The translations under genes were made by a program, and so were the position numbers. From Pholiota molesta (lineage: Eukaryota; Basidiomycota; Agaricomycetes; Agaricales; Strophariaceae), in assembly GCA_014925825.1 (NCBI GenBank), contig JACGCK010000122.1:62001-126000 (forward strand): a stretch of DNA of 64,000 bases, read 5' to 3'. The first letter of the stretch is position 1; every line of letters begins with the position of its first letter. The notes below the pieces were generated by a model. It had not been told where the DNA came from and made no database searches. It saw only the letters and a list, made by a program, of their open reading frames with translations. Shown piece by piece: positions 34,315-44,765 of this stretch.

Positions 34315-36117
34315 ATGTCTGCACCAGCCCCTACCCCAACTCCTCCTCTCGATCTCAACAACATCCAGGGTGATATTTTGTAAGAGTCGTCGTTATTCGA
34401 TGAGGTTCATTGCTGACCATCATCCATAGGAGTGGCCTTCCCAAGAAGACCCAGTTCTATATCGTCTTCGACATTGTCAATGTCGCAAAGTTCAGGAAGG
34501 ACCTCAACAAGTTGATCCCACTTATCAAGACAGTGGCTGGTGTCCTTAAAGATCGCCAGGCTATCGACGACCACAAGAAGAAGAAACTTCCTGGCCTCGT
34601 TCCGCTTACGGGCGTCAACATCGCCTTTTCCCATCTAGGATTTGTCAAGGTTAGCAATATTGAGATAAAGGCAGGAGATCAATGCCGCTCACATTTAACC
34701 CTTCGATAGCTTGGAATCGACGACAGCAGTCTCACCACTGGTGGAGCCACCGATCCATTCTTGATTGGCCAGAGGGCAGACGCCGTCACCAATCTCGGGG
34801 ACCCAGTCAAGCTGGACAACAATCCTGACTGGAACGCAGATTTTCTCCAAGATCTCCACGGCCTCATTCTCATCTCGGGCGAAAGCCACGCTTCCATCGA
34901 GAAGAAGAAGCTTGAGGTCGATGCTGTCTTCGGAGTTGGGACTCCACTATCATCCATCAAGGAAATCACTACCATTCGAGGAGATGTGCGACCTGGCGAT
35001 GAGGCCGCTCATGAACAGTAAGTTTTGTATCACAACCCAACAGACGCGGGTGCTGAAATCGACGCAACAGTTTCGGGTTCTTGGATGGTATTTCCAACCC
35101 AGTCGTCAAAACATTCGATACCGTTATCAACCCAGGTCCCGTGCCCGTTGATCCTGGTGTGGTGGTTACAGGACACACCGGGGATCCAAGCCAAGCACAG
35201 AGAGTTCCGTGGACCACCGACGGCAGTTTCCTCGCCTTCCGCTACCTCTTCCAGCTGGTACCAGAGTTCAACCAATTCTTAACGAAGAACCCTGTCAAGA
35301 AGGACGGCAACAACAACCCGCTCACACCAGAGCAAGGAAGCGAGCTCCTTGGAGCAAGGATGGTTGGGCGCTGGAAGAGCGGTGCACCCATTGATATAAC
35401 GCCCTTCAAGGACGACCCCGCTCTTGCTACCGACCCTACGAGGTTAGTCGTTCACAAATAATGAACCTCCAGGATTCAAATGAACCTTTAAATATAGGAA
35501 CAACAACTTTTTCTTCGCGGGAGAGATTAACTCTGCGCTTCGATGCCCCTTCGGGGCCCATGTTCGCAAGACCAACCCCCGGAACGATCTCGAAGCGCCA
35601 CCCAATAGGCCCTCTATTCCGGTCGCACCTCATCGCATCATGCGCAGGGGTGTGCAATTTGGACCCGAGCTGACGGCAGATGAACAACACAGCGGGAAGA
35701 CGGCACATGGGCGAGGTCTTCTCTTCGCTTGCTATCAGAGCAGCCTTAGCCAAGGCTTCCAGTTCCTCCAACAAGGTATGTCAATATTTCGAAGACCTGA
35801 TCCACGTTCTGACAATGGGTTTGCAGCTTGGGCGAACACTGCAAACTTCCCACCTTTCGAAACACAGCCTGAGATTCCTGGGTGAGTGTTTTCATCATTT
35901 TTTTTCGAGCAACAGCAGGTGGACATGAGACTTACTTGATTATTTGGCCAGATTGGATCCTCTCATTGGTCAAGGTGCTCGTATCATGTCCGGACTTGAC
36001 CCTCTTGATGAGCAACAGATCGTATCAATGCCTACTTTCATCGTACCACGTGGCGGAGAATACTTCTTCTCTCCTTCGTTGAACGGCTTGAAGACGACTA
36101 TCGCAACCCCGGCTTGA
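34315..36117 (+). CDS. DyP-type (dye-decolorizing) heme peroxidase, 7 exons
   Basis: DyPs are heme peroxidases that oxidise bulky dyes and lignin-like phenolics with H2O2. Exons are 34315-34379, 34430-34649, 34710-35017, 35071-35442, 35498-35775, 35827-35881 and 35952-36117, coding for 487 aa with all junctions in phase. The signature GxxDG lies in FGFLDGISNP (catalytic Asp203). The proximal heme histidine is His343 in CPFGAHVRKTNPR. The distal arginine lies in HRIMRRGVQFGPE, 28-29 residues later. It ends PTFIVPRGGEYFFSPSLNGL, as in fungal DyPs. The N-terminus (MSAPAPTPTPPLDLNNIQGD) is Pro-rich with no hydrophobic signal peptide, so classical secretion is not supported unless an upstream exon is missed. 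Confidence 0.95.
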
Positions 36118-36372
36118 AAAAATGAAATGGTTATGGAAGTGAACGTTGTATTTTTGATTATCTAGGAACATGATCTCCGCATCTATCGAGTTTCTGTTAG
36201 TGGTTGTAATTGTAATATATGATAATGAACACGTACTTTGTTTTATCCTCCATTTACCTCAGTATACATTTCCAGACATGTCTGGCAAGAGTATATGTCG
36301 GCCAGGAGTGAACATCAAGTATGTGTCGCCAATAGAATATACCGACTCAATCTGCTGCTTTGATGAAGAATC

Positions 36373-36895
36373 CTAGCCAATCTCATGCTCTGCCAAAAGC
36401 TGAGAACAGTTTCAGGTTAAGGTTACATCCATACTATAGTCCGAGGTTGCGTACCATGTTTGGAATTCCATTCGAAATAGGGTAAATGTGCCCGCAATTT
36501 GGACATGTCATGGATCCTTCTTCTACATGGATCTGGCAAAAGAGTTACAGATGTGATCAATGAGTGTGTTATAGGAATACCTCAAGAAGAACGTGATGAA
36601 GATTCTTCAGGAACTCATCATCCAACATCTCTGGTTGTTCTAGAGGCAATGACATATCTCCCAGCTGTGTTATCGTCAGAATCTCAAGATGATTCGACGT
36701 TGTAACCACCCACCTCTCTAGCAGTATTAACGAGCGCCGTCCATTCGATTTTAGGCAAAATCCTTTCAAAAATTCGGGGTTGAATTCGGCCTCCCTGATC
36801 TCCAATTGAACGTCTTTGAACGCTAGAGGAAAGTTGTTCGTATTGCAGTCCTTTGCATGGCACGCCAGCAAATTATGTGTGATAAGGCGAACCAT
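36373..36895 (-). CDS. TRM112: TRM112, methyltransferase activator subunit, 4 exons, apparent 1-nt deletion
   Basis: Trm112 is a small zinc protein that binds and activates tRNA, rRNA and eRF1 methyltransferases (Trm9, Trm11, Bud23, Mtq2). Exons from the start are 36895-36714, 36664-36581, 36532-36455 and 36399-36373. It begins MVRLITHNLLACHAKDC and continues with FKDVQLEIREAEFNPEFLKG, PEMLDDEFLKNLHHVLLE, MTCPNCGHIYPISNGIPNML and LLAEHEIG. Zinc-site cysteines are at 12 and 17 and in CPNC. In exon 1 the conserved continuation (LPKIEWTALVNTARE) is in the next frame: the T run opposite 36758-36761 is one base short of what an in-frame exon of 183 nt needs. No intron can explain it. Because this gene is usually essential, a sequencing error is the likelier cause. 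Confidence 0.9.
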
Positions 36896-37020
36896 AGTGG
36901 ATGGTGGATGTGAAGGAAGAGGAAAGGCCGTGATCAGATCGGATTGGGACATGTCCGTAAAATTGCTCCCGAACTGCTCTTTCTCCTTCCTCTTACCCAC
37001 ACCATCTTCAAAAACTCAAG
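36896..37020. promoter_or_regulatory. 125-bp divergent promoter of TRM112 and RRP45
   Basis: Only 125 bp lie between the start codons of two divergent RNA-metabolism genes, so they must share promoter sequence. The stretch before the RRP45 ATG is pyrimidine-rich (CTCTTTCTCCTTCCTCTTAC), a common TATA-less fungal start context. Confidence 0.6.
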
Positions 37021-38089
37021 ATGAGGCCGCCATCGCCTTCAATACCAGAAAGAGAGTTCCTATTCTCTGCTCTCAAGGAATCCCAACGACTAGATGGTCG
37101 TCTACCACTGGAAATGCGTACCCCAATTCTGACTTTCGGTCCTGAGCTCGGCTGGGTAGAGTGCTCCCTTGGAAAAACACGGTGAGGTCGAACGCGATTC
37201 TGTACGCGATATTTCATTTACACGCCCGCGCCATCCATAGCGTGCTGGCCCAAGTAGAGGCTACCATGGTCAAACCTCAGCCTGAACGACCATTCGAAGG
37301 CTCAATTACCATTCACTCGGAGATCTCGCCCATGGCGTCAAGCGACTATGAACCAGGCCGGTAGGTATGTGATCACCTGAAACTAGTTTGGATCCTTTTT
37401 GAACTGTGAGTCAGACCTTCAGACGAGGAAGTTACTATTACGCGGATGCTGGACAAAGTGTTAAGGAGAAGCGATGCTTTGGATAAAGAATCGCTTTGTA
37501 TCCTGGCGGGGCAGAGAGTATGTGATATCTTTTAAATTTCTTTCATGTTATATCTAACCTACGCAGGTTTGGCATATCAGATTGACGCTTCACTTCCTGG
37601 CCGACGCGGGCAATCTCCTTGATTGCGCATGTCTAGCAGGAATCGTTGCATTAAAACATTTCCGAAGGCCAGATGTAGAGGTGATCGGAGATGAAGTGAC
37701 AGTGGTCTGTATCGCCCTCGCTGCTCTCAAACTCCCAGCTCAAAATCTCATGATTTGTTTAGCATCAACCCACCGAACGCGCCCCAGTTCCTCTGGCAAT
37801 CCATCACACTCCCTTTTGCTTCACTTTCGCATTTTTCCCCGATGTCACGACACCACCTGTGCTCGATCCTTCACATCTGGAACAGCGCCTTAGTGCAGGG
37901 CTAGTATCAATAGCACTCAATGCCCAAAAAGAAATCTGCGTCCTACAAAAATTGGGGGGCGTTCCACTCGGCACGGACGACATCCTACAACTAGTTGAGA
38001 TCGCAGTCACCAAAGCTAAGGAGACAAACAATCTCGTTGAAGCCAGGCTTAAGGAAGACTGGGCCGGACGAAAAGTCGAAGTACGATAG
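37021..38089 (+). CDS. RRP45: exosome complex subunit Rrp45 (RNase PH fold), 5 exons
   Basis: Rrp45 is one of six RNase-PH-like subunits in the ring of the eukaryotic RNA exosome, which processes and degrades RNA in nucleus and cytoplasm. Exons are 37021-37181, 37241-37360, 37415-37517, 37567-37704 and 37763-38089, coding for 282 aa. Diagnostic stretches are PEREFLFSALKESQRLDGR, LGWVECSLGKTRVLAQVEAT, GSITIHSEISPMASSDYEPG, FLADAGNLLDCACLAGIVAL and the C-terminal QRLSAGLVSIALNAQKEICV. The phosphate-binding and catalytic residues of bacterial RNase PH are not expected in this subunit. The end is convergent with the FAH-family gene, with 72 bp between stop codons. Confidence 0.95.
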
Positions 38090-38161
38090 GTCGGGCGCAT
38101 TGCCTTCAATTACGCTCACGGTACGAATGCATTCCAAGTTGACTAAAACCTATAACACATC

Positions 38162-39337
38162 TCACATGTATTTAATAGTGTTCGTACATGTCCCTACATT
38201 TTCCATGCCCACTTCCACAACGTCACCGTTTTTTAGCCAGGTTGGATCAGTCTTGCCAAGCTGTACACCACTCGGCCTGTATTATTTTGTTGTCGACCTT
38301 AGATCAAGACCTCGACTATGATAAATTTTAAAAAAGACTTACGTTCCAGTAAAAATCACGTCGCCAGGCAGCAAGGTGGTTCCCATCGAGAAGAATGACA
38401 CCAAGTGCTTTACAGCGAATATCATATTGGCCGTGGTATCGTTCTGCATCATGACCCCATTGACTTTCGTCCATAGGTTCAGCGTCTGTGGATCCTGGAT
38501 GATGTTGGTCGAGACGATAGCTGGACCCCACGGGGCCCATCCATCGGCGCCTTTGCCCATCGAATACTGAGGTTGTGGTTGACCACCACAATCTGCATTA
38601 TCCACACCATGAGTTACCATTTCGCGACCTCGCCACAGTGTGAAAGCTCACCGATCTGCCACCCGCGGTGGGACACATCATGTCCGACAGTATATCCAAG
38701 AACGTGATCCAGTGCTTCGTCATCTGAGATATTGAACGCCTGCTTCTTGATAACAACCACCAATTCTGTCTCGTAGTCCATCTCGGATGTGAAGTTACCT
38801 TGGGTTTGATACCCCGCAGTCACTGGTATTGGGTCGCTTGGGGTGTTCAGCGCCGTCCAGGGCTTGTAGAACAGGATGGGCCATTGCGGGATGTTCACGC
38901 CGGCCTGATGAGTGACATTGGTGATTTTACCAATGGCTACGGATAGGGTATTGGAAAAAACCTACCTCTTCACTGTGCGCGACGTAATTGAAACCAACGC
39001 ATCGAACCGTCCTCACTCTTTCATTTGGAAGAGGAGATAAAAGCTTCTTGATAGGCTACATTTTCCAAAAGGGGGCATTGTTCAATCAAAGTGGTCTCTA
39101 ACTGACAAGTCGCAACGAAAAACAGACCTTGACTTGATTGGTGATAGTGAAGTCACCTAGAATGTCGCCAGTGATGACTCGGGCTTCCTTGCTCTGGGCC
39201 GCATCGACAGTTGTAGGTGGCAATATTGCATCGCCGTAATATTCTTTGTTATCCGTAGAGATGAATCTCACGAAACGCTGAGCGTCTACCAAGAGAGGGA
39301 GGATGAAGATGAAAGTGCCAAATAAATGGAGACGCAT
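38162..39337 (-). CDS. secreted fumarylacetoacetate hydrolase (FAH) family protein, 5 exons
   Basis: The FAH fold covers Mg-dependent hydrolases and decarboxylases acting on beta-dicarbonyl substrates. Exons from the start are 39337-39128, 39055-38966, 38904-38652, 38592-38343 and 38276-38162, coding for 305 aa. Family features in order are RCVGFNYVAHSEE, MDYETELVVVI (the acidic metal-binding E-x-E), VGHDVSHRGWQ, GADGWAPWGPAIVS and SFFSMGTTLLPGDVIFTGT, then SGVQLGKTDPTWLKNGDVVE. The N-terminus, MRLHLFGTFIFILPLLVDAQ, is a clear signal peptide with likely cleavage after Ala-Gln, and several N-x-S/T sites follow. Most FAH proteins are cytosolic, so secretion is unusual. The substrate is unknown. 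Confidence 0.93.
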
Positions 39338-40109
39338 ATTCGATGGTTGGACTGGGTATGGATTTATGTGTTCTTTTATATCAGTTCTCTAGGATCCACA
39401 TCGTGTTGTGATAATTATCTTTCTCCCATGGACCGTGCGCGTTCCGGTGCGCCAGGGAGTATTCTTGCCAGGAAGGACGATCTACCTTTCTGCTTTCTGG
39501 TCAAAGATGAACAACTGCGAAGTCAAATGTGTGAAGGAGATACCTGAATCCAGCTTGACTGCTCAATAGTCAGTCAATAGTGGTGGAGCGAAGGTTCGCA
39601 CCTAAGTTCAGAAGTTATTGCATGTGCCATTCACCCATGACACACATTTCTCGTTCAAGCACCATGGGTCCATGTGAGCTGCCTGAATACATACTGATTC
39701 TTCTCAAGAAATTATCTTTAGATTGAATATGATGCCTAAGAAGCTACGATTCTGAGTACCTGAAAATAGTAATCGCCTTGAACGACCAACTTCTGATGAG
39801 GTGACCTACTGCCCCAAGATTCGAAACTTCTGGCGGTCCGGCTGCTGCTGAATATTTAGCGCCGTGTGGCGAAATGCTCAACATTGCGTTTTGAACAGAT
39901 ACAATGATTCTTTCTGTACCATTCACACACCATATATCCCACAACGTCCAAAATAAATTCTATCGGCGATATCCATCCATATTCTACCCATTATGTATGT
40001 ACGTTACAAAACAAGCCCTCAAGAATAACTATTGAAAAGGCTCAGTAAAACGTCCGTGTGCAAGAAACGTGTCCATTAAATAATGAAAGGTGCGGAATAA
40101 GTATATCAA
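39338..40109. other. upstream region of the FAH-family gene
   Basis: A TATA box (TATAAAAG on the minus strand) lies at 39373-39380, about 40 bp upstream of the FAH start codon. No further gene is supported up to the stop of the next gene. Confidence 0.55.
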
Positions 40110-40956
40110 TCAATCATCCTTCACATTTCCATATAGCCCGGCTTCACCTGCAGCTTCTGAAGGCTCAATGTGTCCATTGACCTCTTGTGCATGATGGCCA
40201 GGGCTGGGAGCCCACAAACCGAATAGCTGTGCTAGGCTTGCAAAAATGCTAGAAAGGATACCCGCAATAACCAACGCAAGTCGAATAAAGGGTGCGATGG
40301 GAGGTAAGAGAAGAGCGGCAAAATCCTGTAATGCATCATAGTGGACAGCTTGTTATCAACTTCCATTTCAGCAGGGAGACTACGTACATCTGCATGGTAG
40401 AAATCTTCTTGTTCTGATATATAGAACAATCCTTCTTGTTTGCGAAGGGTCAACCGAACGATAAGTCTTCAGTAAAATATTTTTAGATTCGCCGCTCAGA
40501 TACGAAGATATTGCTGCAACTCACCGCGCAGGCGCAGGCTTAAAGGGCAAGAAAAATAACCTGAACCATTGTACACCTTCCAAGTAGATCACATTCTGAT
40601 CTGAGTCGAAAACTGTCGATAGATTAGAATCCAAATGGGTTGGATGGAAATGTGAAATTATCACAAACCTATACTTTGCACTTGAATGTCAATCTTAGGC
40701 GACAAAACGCGATACCATCTACAAACGGTAGCTGCATAAAAACATTTTCTATACTGATGAAATCCAAGTGCACATACTGATAGATGCCAAGCACAGTATC
40801 CCGCGAATTAGGCCCGGATTTGACAGAGCAGACCGGGTGCCGAAACGCGACGTCAGACGTCATGTAGCTCTCCAGTGCGGCCTTCTGGATATCCGGCGAA
40901 TTGGTGGCAGTGAGCTGGTTGACCACCGACCTGATCTCTTTCACGGGGTTTTCCAT
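40110..40956 (-). CDS. SigF-like NTF2-like domain protein with C-terminal membrane segment, 5 exons
   Basis: A small basidiomycete-type protein with a cone-shaped NTF2/SnoaL-like fold. Exons from the start are 40956-40778, 40718-40669, 40612-40525, 40466-40388 and 40325-40110, coding for 203 aa. Recognisable pieces are MENPVKEIRSVVNQL, AFRHPVCSVKSGPNSRD, GIYQWYRVLSPKIDIQVQSI, PFKPAPARLIVRLTLR and EGLFYISEQEDFYHADDF. After the domain, a hydrophobic stretch (FIRLALVIAGILSSIFASLA) probably anchors it in a membrane, with a short acidic tail. The function of this family is unknown; a ligand-binding or isomerase-like role is only suggested by the fold. Confidence 0.82.
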
Positions 40957-41475
40957 AGTGTGAGTTCCTTGTTACTAGATGGGCAGGGAAAGTACAGGTC
41001 CGCGTCAGCACACCACCGGAGAGTGGTTAAACGATAAGTGGCATGCTGCTGAAAGCAGGCTAAGTTAGTGATGACTGCTAAATGACGTCGATAATTATTT
41101 GAGAGCGTGCCGATGATGCCGAGGCAAGCCTGGTCCATGCCCAGTGTAACCGGTTGTGTATCGCGTTCATGCTGAGGACGCTCATCGAAATACTTAATAT
41201 TTCTTGGCAGGAAAAGTCAAAGATAGCGAACGTTGCAGTTTCCAGGCGGGTTTGACTTTGCACGGCGTCGCGGTAGCACAGCAAGACCAAACATTTCTTG
41301 AGCTCTCTTCAAATCCGTATCCAAGGAAAGGGTCGCACATCCGATGAAGGTGGAGATATGCATTAGATTCGGAATTGAAAACGAAATACATGCAGATAGA
41401 TGGCTACCAGAGATCAATTGAAAATAACGTTAACATGAATCGCCCGACATCATCCAGACGCGTCAGAGCTGTGTG
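40957..41475. other. intergenic, nothing recognised
   Basis: Lies between the start of the NTF2-like gene and the stop of the secreted peptide gene. Only short frames are present. Confidence 0.5.
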
Positions 41476-41977
41476 TCAAATTTCCACCCCAGTATGTCTT
41501 GGAAGCGCTTCATTAAAAATGCACAGTTCACCCTCTCCCAAGAGCTTGCAACTGGGCCAGAAAAGGCGTTTAGTTGAACACCAACAGTGAAGAACAACAA
41601 GACATACGTTCCGCCTACACCTTCGAAGATGGGACCACAGCACGTCCATCCGTTGGGGCCTGGAAGAGATGCGATAAGACTCAATATAGTCTTAGTCGGA
41701 AGCCCAACACTTACATGTATCCTGTTGAACATCATATAAACATGGCATCGACATTCAATTGCAGTGTACATCAAGGATATGAAGTACTTACAACGCCATT
41801 GGCACCTAGACGGCGGAAGCAAACCATTTGTAAGAATCAGAGATGGACGAGTGTACCAAAGAACTTACAATGATATACTGTAGGTGCGGGCGTGGTCTGA
41901 GGGCTTGGAATAGCGTTGGCTTGAGTAACGAGTAGGGCTATAGCCGTGGCGTAGACAAATGATTTAAAAGTAAACAT
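41476..41977 (-). CDS. small secreted six-cysteine protein with knottin-like spacing, 5 exons
   Basis: Exons from the start are 41977-41869, 41805-41792, 41721-41715, 41659-41608 and 41551-41476, giving 85 aa. The signal peptide is MFTFKSFVYATAIALLVTQA (cleavage probably after NA, about residue 22), followed by a Pro/Thr linker. The mature part has cysteines at 37, 44, 50, 51, 62 and 71, that is C-X6-C-X5-CC-X10-C-X8-C, the order of inhibitor-cystine-knot (knottin) folds. Core words are CPNGWTCCGPIFEGVGGTC. Exon 2 is 14 nt and exon 3 only 7 nt, yet every junction is GT-AG and in phase. I recognise the style (secreted fungal cysteine-rich protein) but not a characterised family. Roles could include surface binding, protease inhibition or interaction with other organisms. 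Confidence 0.75.
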
Positions 41978-44765
41978 ATTTCGAGGGCGAGGGATGTTGT
42001 TGAAGCTGTTGGAATAGCTGACTTGAAGCTCGAAGCTTTACCTCGTTTATATTCAAAACGCGACGGACAAGGATCGCCGTATCTCATCCATCTCAGCTTG
42101 GATATATTGTGGTCGGCTCCAGGATTTTCTCAAGGAGAAATGTAGAGCTCTGAAACATCTCCAGTTCCTGCGCCGAAGACAAAGCCAAGGAATTCGAAGC
42201 TTCAGAAGAGTCGAGATCCTAGTAATAACAGACAGTTTCTGCATTTCCCAAGTTACCCGCGTCCATACCAGCGAAAGATATGGTCAGACGACCATAGTTT
42301 GGCGCTTTGTTCATGACTACAATGCCCAAATGTCCGAAGGCTAGAAATCCAGAATCCATGTACATTCTTAGGGCAGCTTACGCACAGTTGTCCTTGGCAT
42401 TACATTCAAAGCGACCTCGTCGCATTCGAGTCTCTAGTCGCTTCCTTGTCAAAGTCCTCCCCAATATCAGTGGTGCATGGCGCTAGCTGAGACAGAGGTT
42501 TGGCTTGACGATTCGACGAAAGAGCTGGACCACGTAGGAACTTGGTAAGGCGTTAGGAAGATAAGAAACCTTTAGAGCCCCATTATTGAGTGTTACTAAG
42601 TAAACGAAAGCAGAATGAAGTAAGGCCGCAGTGAGTTGTAGCTCTGCGTGGATTTGATTGCATAGTGGACGACTTGACACAAGAGGCGTCAGATTCTCAG
42701 ATCACGGCCCTCAAACTCGACTATGACAAAGACATTCCCAGACACATTCGGTGATTCCCAGAGGACGGCATTTCAGCGGCAATCAGTGCTGGACCAACTC
42801 CGCTGCCTGTCGGCCTGCAGTGCGTTTGGACTCAGTGCACGACGTTTTGAAGCTCTTCTGCCACACAAGTATCATAAAGTTGTTGAAATAATCAAGTAGA
42901 GTACATTTGAGCGCTGTAGACAGTAGATTGTGAATCTAAGATATAGTTAGATACAGTAAGAGGCATTGCAAGAGACACTAGAGGAAGTAAATTGCGAGAA
43001 GCAGATGCAAGGGGCATGTACCTTGGTCGTCGTGGACTTGTGCACAAAATCTCCCGACAAACGTGTATGTATGGGAGGGCACCAAATACTGTCGGATGGG
43101 TCAGATGATGCTTCTATTTTCTGTTCTCACTGACGAGAGCAGAGTTGCGCGATTTATGTTGACAGGAAGTTTTCGGTACTTTTCCATCTATTTCACTAGT
43201 TCTCTGATGTTCCGGCATAAAGCACACGAGTTTGAGGGATTTTCAGGAATTCCAGTGCACTGGAGGGATTGGACATAAATAAAGTGGCTATACGGATTGA
43301 CGGTAAGAAGGATTAGGATCGATCCCAGTGAAAATTGCATCTATAATAAGGCTGAATAAGATTGGAATAAGACATAGAAGATATATTTCAACTCACGAGT
43401 CACTGGCGAAGGTTACTTTACACTTCTGGCCTTTTCGGCATTGAAGCAGTAGATGCCTTGTACGGTGAATCAGTGATTTGGTGCTCGCGTTGTGCTCGCG
43501 GTTGATGCATTAGCCACAGCGAACTATTTGACAGTTGTTGGTGTGAGTAACTAATTTTACAGTGTTGGAGAGGGGTTGATAAACTGTTGTTTTCATTTGG
43601 GAAGAGAGTGTCTGTCGTATTTGAAGGGAAAGTAAAGATAGTACATAGTGGACGAAGCGAAGTTTACAGAGCAGTGGATAGGAAAGGTTGATGATATTAT
43701 GCAACACTACATTGACATACAGCATCAGATCAGCATCTACAAAAAGACATGACGATGTTGACGCGTCTGGACTTTGGAGGTACACGTCGGTGGAGGAGAG
43801 ATTTAAGTTTTCGACAGATACGTGACGACAAACGACAGAGCTGCCGACCCTGCCGAATCATCTCGGTTGGACTTGGCTTGCCTCAACTTTGCTGACGTGA
43901 TTTTTCCTTTTTTGGGGGAGGGTACCACCCACCCCACCGTGGGACCTATGGCCGCGATCGGAGAATCTGACGCCTCTTGACTTGACACTGGAGAGAGTTG
44001 GGAGAGAGAGCAAGGAGAGAGGCTGGGCTCCGGAACCTCCGGTTTGGATGCCACGGTTACATAAGCCGGAACGTAAATACCATCACATGACCATCGCGCC
44101 ACAAAATTGACACACACTGACACAGTGACACAACTTGCTTTCAAGTTTTCTCTCAGCCTCAACGACAATTCTGCTTGTTCCAAACTCAATATTGCGAAGC
44201 GCCAGATATCTATAGAAACGGGGAGCGGAGCAGACTCTTGAAGCGAATCTACCATTCAATGACATAGTCGCACATATGCCTGGCCTGGCCAGAGTAGCAC
44301 GCGACAAGGATGCACAGGCCGTACAATGTATGGACCGTCTCGAATTGCCTCATGGTTATTAATATCAAAATCCACTCTCGAGCGACCCAAGCGTGAATTC
44401 TGCAGATTTTTTAGCACCCTTTCACAATTCGAGCACTTAGGCGCTTCCCAGCACCTTTCACATTTGTTTCACATCGAGTGAGTTTCTTTATTGAAGATCG
44501 AAAGTTTGTTGAACTGATGTTGCAGTTGATGCGATCTGCAGAAAAGATACAAGTTATAGACCTGCAAGGGCACTAGAAAACGAATGGAAATAAATCAACA
44601 GTCCGCTTAGGAAATGTGTCTGTGCTGACGGATATCCGCCTTGTCAGCCACCAAAAATGCCCAATATAATACCGTCTAGAAATATCATCTTCTCCATGTG
44701 AACATACTCAACAAACCTTCCACCGTCAAACTTCTGTTGTGAAACCTAACCTCAAACTCCACAAC
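41978..44765. other. 2.8 kb without a recognised gene
   Basis: Several open frames up to about 150 codons occur, the longest on the minus strand at 43803-44255. None has recognisable domains or a convincing exon chain. The stretch just before 44766 is the promoter side of the ten-exon gene. Confidence 0.5.

Noticed and set aside
19727..41977. A biosynthetic gene cluster joining the MpaB-like, PhyH, DyP and FAH genes
   Set aside because: They are separated by housekeeping genes (SUMO, TVP38, TRM112, RRP45), with no core synthase, transporter or dedicated regulator among them.
43803..44255. A 150-codon minus-strand frame
   Set aside because: Ser-rich, no family features and no convincing neighbouring exons. 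A real small gene cannot be excluded, but it is not supported.
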